This document shows, one piece after another, positions 1 through 8,245 of a stretch of DNA of 64,000 nucleotides. The position numbers were made by a program, and so were the translations under genes. Position 1 is the first letter of the stretch; every line of letters starts with the position of its first letter. This stretch comes from Methylobacillus methanolivorans. GTDB lineage: Bacteria; Pseudomonadota; Gammaproteobacteria; Burkholderiales; Methylophilaceae. The stretch lies in NCBI RefSeq assembly GCF_020531845.1, contig NZ_JAJAVF010000002.1, positions 469,543 through 533,542 on the forward strand. Direction: 5' to 3'. Under the pieces are notes generated by a model. It was not told the DNA's origin and did no database searches. It saw only the letters and a program-made list of their open reading frames with translations.

Positions 1-44
1 CAACTGTTGATTCGGGTGGTACGCCATGGCATGGGAGCCGAGAA

Positions 45-2465
45 ATGCATTTTTATAAGAAAGTAATTTATCAGGCGGTGCTGGCATCGCTGGCGGTGAT
101 GGAGTCCAGCGTGCTACTGGCCGATGAGGCGGGAGAATCGCTGGACTCCATCGTGGTGTTGGGAACAGCACGCAAGGATCAGACGGTGTTGACCAGTGCT
201 GCACCGATAGACGTGATTACCAGCCAGAGCCTGCAAAAAACCGGGGCTGCCCGCCTTGACCAGGCCTTGCAGCAATTATCCCCCTCATTCAATTTCCCGC
301 AGGGAGGCTATGTCAACAATGGCGTCAAATCTGCCACCTTGCGTGGCCTGGCACCTGACCAGGTGCTGGTGCTGGTGAATGGCAAGCGTCGCCATGCGTC
401 TGCTGGCGTCAATACTTCGGGTTTTGGCCGTGGTGCGCAGCCGGTCGACCTGAGTACCATCCCCATCAGTGCGATAGATCACGTGGAAATCCTACGCGAT
501 GGCGCTTCGGCGCAATACGGCTCCGATGCGATTGCCGGGGTGATCAATATCGTGCTGAAGGAGGCGAAGGAGGGCGGTTCGGTTTCTGCACAGACCGGTG
601 TTTTCAAGGCCGGGAACCAAAGCCTCAATGGCAACCTGAATGGTTGGTATGGCTTTGAGCTGCCCGGCGACGGCTTCCTGACACTGAGTTTTGATCTCTA
701 CCGCGAAAGACATCCAGAATCTGGCGTTGATGATCCACGCCAGTGGTACTTTTCAGGGGATGCGCGTGAAGCCACGGCTGACAAGAGCAATGTGAAATGG
801 GGATATTTGCCTGACAGGAATTCTTATAACATCCTGGCCAATGGCGAAGTGGGCTTGAGCGACCGTGTGCGCACATATAGCACCTTGTCTTTCAGTCATA
901 GCGTCAACTGGGCGGCAGAAAATTTTATTACCCCCCGTGACAATGGCAACGTACGGCAACTTTATCCCGATGGATTCCAGCCCAAAGGGCGCTTTGAAAA
1001 AGAAGACACCACCGCTGTGGTGGGTGCCCGCTACAGCGATGAGGCGCTGGGCAATTTCGACCTGAGCGCGAGTTACGGTATCAACCACCAATGGCTAAGC
1101 GTCAGTCCCTCGGTCAATGCCACCTTAGGCACTGCAAGCCCGACATCATTTGATGTGTCCACACGCGTCAATCGCTTGTTCAACTATGCGCTGGACTACC
1201 AGAAAGATGTGGCGGTCGCTGGCTGGGCCAAGCCGCTCAGTATCTCCTCCGGTATTTCATACCGGGACGAGAATTTTTACACGCGTGCTGGTGATTATGG
1301 CTCATGGGCCGCAGTGGACGGGGCTGTCATCCTGGACGGCCCTAACGCCGGCCAAACGCCATCACCCGGAGCGCGAGGCAATACCGGCTTGTCCCCCCAG
1401 GACGTAGTCAATTACAGCCGTCACGTCAGCGGCATCTATCTGGGAGCTGAAGCCCAGATCACCAAGCAGTTCCAGTTAGGTGCCGTCGGGCGCTACGAGC
1501 ATTATTCCGATTTTGGCGGCACATCGACCGGGAAGATTTCAAGTCGCTACGAAGTGACACCCTCTTTTGCCGTGCGCTCTTCTTTCAGCACAGGCTATCG
1601 TGCGCCTGCACTTGGCCAGTCCGGCTATGCGCTGACGGGTATCCAGGCGGGTACAGGCCTGACATTTGTCGAAACACGCGGCCTGCCGGTGGATAGCGCG
1701 GCTGCCCGTGCCCTGGGGGCTACGGATCTCAAGCCGGAAAAATCAACCGATTTTTCCCTGGGTTTGGTCTGGCAACCGGTGAGGAATGCATCCGTCACAC
1801 TGGATGCCTATGTCATCAACATCAAAGACAGGATTACATTGTCCGATAACCTTGGCGGTTCTTTTGTTACCAACATCCTGACGGCAGCAGGATACCCGCA
1901 GGTGACCGTTGCCAATTTCTTTACCAATGGCGTTGATACCCGCACTTCAGGGGTGGATCTGACCTCGGCCTACCAGCTTGACCTGGAAAGCCATGGCCGA
2001 CTGACCTTGAATGCCGCATTCAGCAGCGCGCGTACCGAAGTGATCGATATCGCAGCCAATCCGGCTCCACTGGCTTCTTCTGGCCTGGTCTTGTTCGGGC
2101 GCCAGGCCATCGGCTATATCGAAGATGCGGCACCTAAGAACAAATGGGTCCTGGGCCTGCGCCACCAGCTGGCGAATTGGGATGTCACGCTGAACACCAT
2201 ACGCTACGGGACTTTCATCGACAGGGATGCCAGCAATGCAGCCTATGACCAGAAGTATTCGGCGCAGTGGGTGACCAACCTCGATGTTGGCTATCAACTC
2301 AGCGATGCCTGGCGTGTGAACCTGGGAGCAAACAACCTGTTCGATACCTATCCAGACAAGCAGATTCCGCAACGGCGTACCTTGGGCCAGACCAAGTATT
2401 CCCCATTGTCACCGGCAGGCTATGACGGCCGCTTCGTCTACGCACGCCTGACCTTTGATTTCTAG
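45..2465 (+). CDS. TonB-dependent outer-membrane receptor
   Basis: 806 residues. The N-terminus reads as a signal peptide (KK near the start, hydrophobic stretch, likely cleavage after residue 26 before DEAG). A TonB-box-like stretch DSIVVLG lies at 34-40, followed by a plug domain (about 50-170) with the usual LRDGASAQYGSDAIAGVINI-type motif, then a 22-strand-type barrel with a C-terminal aromatic residue (TFDF). This is the typical architecture of receptors that import scarce substrates at the expense of the proton motive force through TonB-ExbBD. The start is supported by GGGAG 7 bases upstream. The gene is followed directly by a DszB-like protein, whose Shine-Dalgarno overlaps this stop codon. 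The operon suggests an organosulfur compound as ligand rather than a siderophore; that is inference from neighbours only. Confidence 0.92.
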   Translation: MHFYKKVIYQAVLASLAVMESSVLLADEAGESLDSIVVLGTARKDQTVLTSAAPIDVITSQSLQKTGAARLDQALQQLSPSFNFPQGGYVNNGVKSATLRGLAPDQVLVLVNGKRRHASAGVNTSGFGRGAQPVDLSTIPISAIDHVEILRDGASAQYGSDAIAGVINIVLKEAKEGGSVSAQTGVFKAGNQSLNGNLNGWYGFELPGDGFLTLSFDLYRERHPESGVDDPRQWYFSGDAREATADKSNVKWGYLPDRNSYNILANGEVGLSDRVRTYSTLSFSHSVNWAAENFITPRDNGNVRQLYPDGFQPKGRFEKEDTTAVVGARYSDEALGNFDLSASYGINHQWLSVSPSVNATLGTASPTSFDVSTRVNRLFNYALDYQKDVAVAGWAKPLSISSGISYRDENFYTRAGDYGSWAAVDGAVILDGPNAGQTPSPGARGNTGLSPQDVVNYSRHVSGIYLGAEAQITKQFQLGAVGRYEHYSDFGGTSTGKISSRYEVTPSFAVRSSFSTGYRAPALGQSGYALTGIQAGTGLTFVETRGLPVDSAAARALGATDLKPEKSTDFSLGLVWQPVRNASVTLDAYVINIKDRITLSDNLGGSFVTNILTAAGYPQVTVANFFTNGVDTRTSGVDLTSAYQLDLESHGRLTLNAAFSSARTEVIDIAANPAPLASSGLVLFGRQAIGYIEDAAPKNKWVLGLRHQLANWDVTLNTIRYGTFIDRDASNAAYDQKYSAQWVTNLDVGYQLSDAWRVNLGANNLFDTYPDKQIPQRRTLGQTKYSPLSPAGYDGRFVYARLTFDF

Positions 2466-2475
2466 GAGGCCATCG

Positions 2476-3561
2476 ATGGCGCAAGTGGATGCACAGAACC
2501 CGCGTGTGACGGTCTGGTACACCCGTTGCCCGGTGCCGACCGGAATGGGGCTTGCCATCCATCTCGGTTTGCTGGAGCGGGAGTTTGCCGGCGATCAGGC
2601 TGCCGAGTTGCGCTTGTTGCAAAGTGCGACCCAGCCGCAGATACTGCAATCGCATTTTACCCACACTCTGGACAACTCGCTGCGCCATGGCGGCAATATC
2701 CCCGCGATCTGGGCCAGGGCCAATGGTGCGGATACGAAGGTCATCGGCCTGTCCTTCGTGCGTGGCCCGCAAACCGTCCTGGCCTTGCCTGGCTCGGGCA
2801 TCCGCTGCGCCGCAGACCTCAAGGGCAAGCGTCTCCTGCTGCAACGCCGCCCGGATGAAGACATCGATTTCGTCTATGCCACTGCCTTGCGCACCTATGA
2901 GCAAGCCTTGCAGTCGGTGGGCCTGGGCTTGGATGATGTCGTCCTGGTCGAGCAGGTCATCCGCCGGCGCTTCGTCGCCGACCGCTTGAGCAGCCTGGCG
3001 ACAGGCGGGGGCGCATGCACGCCGCCAACGGGGGCCGTAGGGCGGTATAGCGAATTGCTGTTTCCCCTGATTCGCGGCGAGGTCGATGCCATTGCCTCCG
3101 GCACCATAGGCTCGCCTACACCGCAGATGGAGTTCTTCTTCGGCCTGCAGCGGGTATTCGACCTGGCGGACCTGGATTTGCCAGCGCGTGCGAACAACAG
3201 CACACCGCTGACGTTTGCGGTGAGCCGCTCCCTGATCGAGCAACATCCCGCGCTGCTGGAGAGGATACTGCTGCGCATCTTGCAGGCGAATCACTGGGCA
3301 GCCGGCCATAACGAAGAAGCCCTGCGCCTGATTGCCAAAGAGCAATCCACCGCAGAAACCATCGCCTCGGCAGCATTTGGCCAGGATATTGCCAGCAGCT
3401 TGGCGCTGGATTTTGATGCTTACAAGATAGCGGCGCTCAAGGCGCAAAAGGATTACTTGCTGCACCTGGGCTTGCTGCCTGCAGATTTTTCCGTGGACGA
3501 CTGGTTGGACCCGCACCCGTTGCAACAGGCACAGGCCTTGTTTGCCAGGCGTGTCGCTTGA
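2476..3561 (+). CDS. DszB-like desulfinase / SsuA-fold substrate-binding-like protein
   Basis: 361 residues from ATG 2476, chosen because AGGAGG lies 6 bases upstream; an in-frame ATG at 2455 would overlap the receptor. The fold is that of periplasmic sulfonate/nitrate binding proteins, but there is no signal peptide. Residues match what I recall of DszB (2'-hydroxybiphenyl-2-sulfinate desulfinase): Cys18 in a CPVP motif (Cys27 of DszB), His60 in HFT, and Arg70 within RxGGxIP, the three active-site elements of that enzyme. Length is also close to DszB (365). This argues for a cytoplasmic C-S bond cleaving enzyme releasing sulfite, rather than a transport component; no permease or ATPase gene is nearby. 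The substrate is unknown. The alternative is a binding protein that has lost export. Confidence 0.7.
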   Translation: MAQVDAQNPRVTVWYTRCPVPTGMGLAIHLGLLEREFAGDQAAELRLLQSATQPQILQSHFTHTLDNSLRHGGNIPAIWARANGADTKVIGLSFVRGPQTVLALPGSGIRCAADLKGKRLLLQRRPDEDIDFVYATALRTYEQALQSVGLGLDDVVLVEQVIRRRFVADRLSSLATGGGACTPPTGAVGRYSELLFPLIRGEVDAIASGTIGSPTPQMEFFFGLQRVFDLADLDLPARANNSTPLTFAVSRSLIEQHPALLERILLRILQANHWAAGHNEEALRLIAKEQSTAETIASAAFGQDIASSLALDFDAYKIAALKAQKDYLLHLGLLPADFSVDDWLDPHPLQQAQALFARRVA

Positions 3562-3605
3562 GCCGGTTTACCCGACACTAATTTCACTCTATTAAGGAAC
3601 GCATC

Positions 3606-4307
3606 ATGACAAGCAAGACATTGCCGACAGACAAGCTGGCATTCAGCCAATATGTGGATCGCGAGCTCATCGAGGCCTCTCGCATTTTTCGTGAAACCGG
3701 CGTCTATCCCACCCTGATCGGCAACGGTGCCTGGCGCGTGCCGGGCGCGGATGACCAGCTGGCGATTGGCGGCTTCCAGAGCCCTTTATCCAGTAAGCGT
3801 GCCGGGGTGGTGATCCTCAACTTCAAGGGCGAGGTGCTGCATGGCGAGTTCAACCATAGCTTGCTGGAAGTCGTGCCTATCTATATTGCCATTTTCCAGA
3901 CCCGGCCCGATGTACAGGCGGCGATCCACACCCATTCGACCTATCTGGCGGCTTATTCCGTGGCTGAGCGGCCATTGCAGAATCACCATATTTCCCTGCC
4001 CAGGTTTGGCATTCGCGACGAAATTCCCGTGGCTGCCTGGAGTACGCGCTACGACGGCACGACCATTGCCAACATCCTGCAGGAAAAGCCCGATGTTCCT
4101 GCGGTGCTGCATGCCAATCATGGTGCTTTTATCTTCGGCGACAGTATCGTCGAGGCAACACGCCATGCCGTCTTCTTTGAAGAGGGAGCCAAGATCCTGC
4201 TGCTGGCCGAACAGCTCGGTGGCATCAAGCGCTTGCCTCCCGATGCCTATGAAGCGATCCAGGCCGGATTGCGTGCACCGGCACCCCAGATTGTTTCCCC
4301 TAATTAA
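3606..4307 (+). CDS. Class II aldolase/adducin family protein
   Basis: 233 residues, close to the usual length of the family (L-fuculose-1-phosphate and L-ribulose-5-phosphate type enzymes). The zinc-binding histidines are visible: His108 and His110 in AAIHTHSTY, and His172 in LHANHGAFI. Glu88 is a candidate for the catalytic acid. The family cleaves or epimerises hydroxylated carbonyl compounds by a metal-stabilised enolate. Spacing is 44 bases from the upstream gene, with AAGGA before ATG. Its place between a desulfinase-like and an SsuD-like monooxygenase suggests it handles the carbon skeleton left after desulfonation, but the substrate cannot be named from sequence. Confidence 0.85.
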   Translation: MTSKTLPTDKLAFSQYVDRELIEASRIFRETGVYPTLIGNGAWRVPGADDQLAIGGFQSPLSSKRAGVVILNFKGEVLHGEFNHSLLEVVPIYIAIFQTRPDVQAAIHTHSTYLAAYSVAERPLQNHHISLPRFGIRDEIPVAAWSTRYDGTTIANILQEKPDVPAVLHANHGAFIFGDSIVEATRHAVFFEEGAKILLLAEQLGGIKRLPPDAYEAIQAGLRAPAPQIVSPN

Positions 4308-4328
4308 TACAGGCAAAAGGATAGTTTC

Positions 4329-5495
4329 ATGAAGGTCTTGTGGTACATCAGCCCGGTGGATGGGCGTTTTCCCTGGCATGCAGAAGGACGCTACGAGGTG
4401 GATCATCATCGCCTGCGTCGCCTGGCGGCCTATATCGATCGTGCCGGTTTCTATGGGGCCCTGATCGGCACCTATGCCCATGATGTGCTGGTAACGGCTG
4501 CATCGTTGATCGCCGTGACCGAGCAACTGCGTCTGCTGATCCCCATCTATCCCGGCGTGACGCCGCCGGCCTTGCTGGCACAACAAGCGCTGACTTTCGA
4601 TGATTATTCCGGTGGTCGCTTGCTGCTGAACCTGGTAAACGGTACCGATACCGTGCTGGCGAGGTATGGCGTGTTTATCGAGCGCGATGAACGCTATGCG
4701 ATGAGTGCGGAGTATTGGAAGCTGTTCCGGCAATTGTATGCGGGCGAAAATGTGAGCCACCAAGGGCAATATCTCGCACATAAGGGCTTACCCAAGCGCG
4801 ATGAAAACAATGCCTTCCCCCCCACGCAGCTCCCGCTCGGCCCCATCCAGCTGCCCTCCATTCCTCTGTGGGGTGCGGGAGCTTCTGAGGCCGGTATAGA
4901 GCATGCCGCACAAGTGGTGGACACTTACCTGACTTTCCTCCAGCATCCGGAACGGCTGAGGCCGCAGATCGAGGCAGCGAGAACGCGTGCCGCCGAGCTT
5001 GGGCGCAATCTGCGCATCGGCACCCTGGCCAGTGTCATCGTGCGCGAGACCGAAGAAGAAGCCAAGGCGCACCTGCGTTGGCAATTGCAGCATACCGATG
5101 CCCAGCGCCTGGCTGAGCAGATTGATACCAGCCTGATACAGCGCGGTATTGAAGGCGGTCTGGAAGCACTCAAGCACGACGACCCCAAGGTGCAGGCCAG
5201 GATTGATGCCCTTAAGGCCGGGCGCCTGCCTACCCTGGAAGAACTGGAGATCGCCCCCAATCTGTATGCCGGGCTGGCTGTGTGGTCGCAGTTCGATGTG
5301 CAGGATACCGGCGGCGGCACATATCTGGTCGGCAGTGCAGAGCAAGTGGCAGCCCGCATGCGCGAGCTGCAGCATGATCTCGGCATCGAGGCCTTTATTC
5401 TTTCTGGCTGGCCCCTGAATGAAGAGGCGGGTTACGTGGCTGAGCTATTGCTGCCCTTGCTTGAGCTGGACCATGAGCCGCCAGTGCTAGCATGA
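4329..5495 (+). CDS. SsuD-like FMNH2-dependent alkanesulfonate monooxygenase (LLM family)
   Basis: 388 residues, similar in length to SsuD (about 380). It has the bacterial-luciferase-like TIM barrel layout with SsuD-type landmarks: a conserved N-terminal strand, the GRLLLNLVNGTD segment corresponding to GRALFNLVTGSDP, DERYAMSAEYW corresponding to SERYEASAEF, and the C-terminal EIAPNLYAGLAVW and FILSGWPLNEEA stretches. Enzymes of this group use reduced flavin and O2 to cleave a sulfonate to an aldehyde and sulfite. No flavin reductase (SsuE) is present in the window, so FMNH2 would have to come from elsewhere. It is co-directional with the genes before and after it. Family assignment is firm; the exact sulfonate is unknown. 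Confidence 0.87.
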   Translation: MKVLWYISPVDGRFPWHAEGRYEVDHHRLRRLAAYIDRAGFYGALIGTYAHDVLVTAASLIAVTEQLRLLIPIYPGVTPPALLAQQALTFDDYSGGRLLLNLVNGTDTVLARYGVFIERDERYAMSAEYWKLFRQLYAGENVSHQGQYLAHKGLPKRDENNAFPPTQLPLGPIQLPSIPLWGAGASEAGIEHAAQVVDTYLTFLQHPERLRPQIEAARTRAAELGRNLRIGTLASVIVRETEEEAKAHLRWQLQHTDAQRLAEQIDTSLIQRGIEGGLEALKHDDPKVQARIDALKAGRLPTLEELEIAPNLYAGLAVWSQFDVQDTGGGTYLVGSAEQVAARMRELQHDLGIEAFILSGWPLNEEAGYVAELLLPLLELDHEPPVLA

Positions 5496-5553
5496 GAAAG
5501 GCCGCGATGAGCTATTGCCGTGATGTTTCCCCCGTGACCAGGAGTGTATCGTC

Positions 5554-6771
5554 TTGCAGAGTCTGATAAACAATCGTTGGTTCGTGCTGGTGTTCTTTTC
5601 TCTTCTGGCCATGGTATCCACCCTGGATCGTTTCATGATTGCCCCCCTGATCACCCCGGTGAAACTGGATCTGCAATTGAGCGACCAGGAAGTGGCCAGG
5701 GCCATGATGGCATTTACCTATACCTATGCATTGCTCGGGCCGCTGTTTGGCTTTCTGGGCGATAGAGGCAAGCGCAAGCCCATTATCATCGGTGCCTTGT
5801 TATTGTGGTCTGTGGCCTCGCTGGGGTCTGGTCTTGCAACCGGCTTGTTCAGCCTGCTGCTGTGGCGTGTGCTAGTTGGTGCGGGCGAGGGCGCGCACAA
5901 CAGCCTGGCATCCAGCTGGGTGGCCGATAGCTTTGCTTCCGGCCATAAGAAAATCGCGTTTACCGTCATTTCCATCGTCGGGCCCATGGGATACTCCCTG
6001 GCCTTGATTGCTGGTAGCGCCATTGCGCAGTCCCATGGCTGGCGCACGGCCTTCTTTATCTCCGGCGTCCCCGGCCTCATCCTGGCCGTCATCCTGTTTT
6101 TCATGCGTGAGCCGGTACAGCAGGCTTACCGCGATCCGCAGGATCATCCCCCCAAACCCAGCAGCACCGATATTCGTGCCCTGATCAGGATGCCGGCGTT
6201 TTTATTGATGATCCTGGCAGATACCTTGCTGGAGGTGGGCCGGGGGACCGCCAGCTTCTGGGGGGCGACGCACCTGCACCGGGCATTCGACATCCCCAAT
6301 AGCGAGGCTGCCGCATTCTGGGGTTTCGCATACCTGATCTTTGGCCTGATTGGCCCTGTCGTCGGTGGCTTTGGTGTTGCCCGGTTGTTGAAAACGCGCG
6401 GTGTGTCTGCCTATCCCCTGTGGAGTGCGGTCAGCTTGCTGCTGTGCATTGCAACCGGTGTTCCTGCCTTGTTGGCCGATACCCTGGCGCAGGCAAAATT
6501 CTGGTATGCCCTCAATGTATTATTTGCCACAGCCGGGTTTGCCCTGCATGTCCTGTTCCTGTTTGAAGTCGTGCCGGCCAACCTGCGCGGCACTGCGCTC
6601 GCCATCAAGGTATCGGTCATGACAGTCGCTGCCAACCTGATGATCACGGAATTGGTGGGTGCCTTGTCAGACCGCTTTGGCCTGTCGCTGGCCATGTGGA
6701 CCAGCCCGGTAGCCTTTACCTTGGCCTTGTTCACCATGTTGCTATTGGCGGCATGGTTGGCGAGAAAGTGA
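5554..6771 (+). CDS. Major facilitator superfamily transporter
   Basis: 405 residues with about twelve hydrophobic segments and the MFS signature GDRGKRKP between helices 2 and 3. The start is TTG 5554; AGGAG 9 bases upstream supports it and no better ATG exists before the first helix. It is the last gene of the sulfur-type operon and ends just before a bidirectional terminator. It could import the substrate that crosses the outer membrane through the TonB receptor, or export an end product. Substrate specificity cannot be read from the sequence. Confidence 0.85.
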   Translation: MQSLINNRWFVLVFFSLLAMVSTLDRFMIAPLITPVKLDLQLSDQEVARAMMAFTYTYALLGPLFGFLGDRGKRKPIIIGALLLWSVASLGSGLATGLFSLLLWRVLVGAGEGAHNSLASSWVADSFASGHKKIAFTVISIVGPMGYSLALIAGSAIAQSHGWRTAFFISGVPGLILAVILFFMREPVQQAYRDPQDHPPKPSSTDIRALIRMPAFLLMILADTLLEVGRGTASFWGATHLHRAFDIPNSEAAAFWGFAYLIFGLIGPVVGGFGVARLLKTRGVSAYPLWSAVSLLLCIATGVPALLADTLAQAKFWYALNVLFATAGFALHVLFLFEVVPANLRGTALAIKVSVMTVAANLMITELVGALSDRFGLSLAMWTSPVAFTLALFTMLLLAAWLARK

Positions 6772-6790
6772 CAAGGGATGGAAGGGTAAT

Positions 6791-6816
6791 AAAAAAGCGC
6801 CATGAGGCGCTTTTTT
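6791..6816. terminator. Bidirectional rho-independent terminator
   Basis: Perfect hairpin with an 11-base arm AAAAAAGCGCC, loop ATGA, and the complementary arm GGCGCTTTTTT. It serves the MFS gene (plus) and the RNA helicase (minus), whose stop codon begins 2 bases later. Confidence 0.9.
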
Positions 6817-6817
6817 A

Positions 6818-8230
6818 TTACTTGCGATTCAAGCCGCCAAGCAATGCTGGGATTTCTTTCTTCGATTTTTCCCTGGAGTGCATGGGCTTGGGAGCTGGGG
6901 CATCGGTGGATGGCTCATAAGGTTTGAAGAACCACTCATCTTCCTTGTTTCGCGGTGCCATGCGCGGACGTGGGCTAGAGTGAGTAGGGGCGCTAGGTGC
7001 TCTTGTGCGTTGACTGTCATGTCGATCGCGCTGGCCATCGTGGCTATGACGTAAAGACTGGGGAACACCGGCTTGTTCCTTGGGGAGTTCACGCTTGATG
7101 AGCTTTTCGATTTCCTTGAGGAATTTTTCTTCTTCGCTTGCCACCAGAGAGATGGCAATCCCGGATGCGCCTGCGCGACCGGTACGACCAATGCGGTGGA
7201 CATAATCTTCGGCAGCGCTAGGCAATTCGTAATTGATCACCATGGGTAACTGATCAATATCCAGGCCGCGCGCGGCAACATCAGTAGCAACTAATGCCGT
7301 GATCTTGTTTTGCTTGAAGGCATCCAGCGCCTGGATGCGCTCAAGTTGGCTCTTGTCGCCATGGATCGCACCGGCTGCAATGCCTTCACGCTCCAAGTGG
7401 CGTGCCAAACGACTGGCCGATAGTTTGGTCTTGGTGAAGACGATAACCTGGGTAGCTTCCTTGCGTAGCAATTCAGCTAATACATGCTGTTTGTGCTCGG
7501 TCTCCACCAACAGGATTTTTTGTGTAACGTTTTCAGAAGTCGCATTGCTGCGTGCAACTTCGATCAATGTGGGCTTGCTCAGGAAGTCTTCGGAGAGCTT
7601 CTTGATTTCTGGTGAAAAAGTGGCAGAGAACATGAGGTTCTGGCGCTTCTTCGGTAGCAAGGCAAGAATGCGCTTTAGGTCGGGCATAAAGCCCATATCC
7701 AGCATGCGGTCAGCTTCATCCAGTACCAGCATCTGCACTTGGCTAAGTTGCACGGTGCGTTGCTCAACGTGGTCAAGTAGGCGGCCTGGCGTTGCCACCA
7801 GAATCTCCACCCCTTTCATAAGGGATGGGGTCTGGGTCTTGATGTCAACTCCACCGAAAACAACGAGTGAACGCAATGGCGTATGTTTGGCATAAGCCTT
7901 GACACTTTCTTCCACCTGGATCGCCAGTTCGCGGGTTGGCGCAAGTATCAGTGCGCGAACCGGGTGTCTCGCGGGAGAGGCACTGGTGCTGGCGAGCGGA
8001 AGCAGTTTTTGTAGCAAGGGCAGGGTAAAGGCAGCGGTTTTTCCGGTGCCGGTTTGTGCTCCTGCCATCAGGTCACCACCCTCAAGCACCACAGGAATTG
8101 CCTGGGCCTGGATTGGCGTTGGGGTGGTGTAGCCTGACTCATCCAGCGCCTTCAATAATTCAGGCGCGAGGTTGAGTGATGCAAAGCTGATAGTGTCTGT
8201 ATTCACGTTGTCTTCAGGTTGAGTGGTCAC
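6818..8230 (-). CDS. DEAD-box ATP-dependent RNA helicase, RhlE type
   Basis: 470 residues from GTG 8230. There is an in-frame stop directly upstream and the next Met is residue 55, so GTG is the only start that keeps the Q motif. Motifs in order: Q motif TPTPIQAQAIP (about 36-46), Walker A AQTGTGKT (58-65), PTRELA, DEAD, SAT, and HRIGRTGRAG. The tail after about residue 385 is charged and rich in Pro, Ser and Arg, as in RNA-binding extensions of RhlE helicases. It begins 15 bases after the end of the paralogous helicase upstream, so the two are probably cotranscribed. Likely roles are ribosome assembly or RNA decay, by family knowledge. The lack of a strong ribosome binding site suggests coupled translation. 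Confidence 0.92.
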   Translation of the reverse strand: MTTQPEDNVNTDTISFASLNLAPELLKALDESGYTTPTPIQAQAIPVVLEGGDLMAGAQTGTGKTAAFTLPLLQKLLPLASTSASPARHPVRALILAPTRELAIQVEESVKAYAKHTPLRSLVVFGGVDIKTQTPSLMKGVEILVATPGRLLDHVEQRTVQLSQVQMLVLDEADRMLDMGFMPDLKRILALLPKKRQNLMFSATFSPEIKKLSEDFLSKPTLIEVARSNATSENVTQKILLVETEHKQHVLAELLRKEATQVIVFTKTKLSASRLARHLEREGIAAGAIHGDKSQLERIQALDAFKQNKITALVATDVAARGLDIDQLPMVINYELPSAAEDYVHRIGRTGRAGASGIAISLVASEEEKFLKEIEKLIKRELPKEQAGVPQSLRHSHDGQRDRHDSQRTRAPSAPTHSSPRPRMAPRNKEDEWFFKPYEPSTDAPAPKPMHSREKSKKEIPALLGGLNRK

Positions 8231-8245
8231 AAATTAACGATACGA

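Noticed and set aside
2299..3525. 408-codon minus-strand ORF opposite the desulfinase-like gene
   Set aside because: It is antisense to a well-supported gene, has unlike-protein composition and arises from codon bias.
3786..4781. 331-codon minus-strand ORF opposite the aldolase and monooxygenase
   Set aside because: Antisense shadow of two recognised genes; no domain features.
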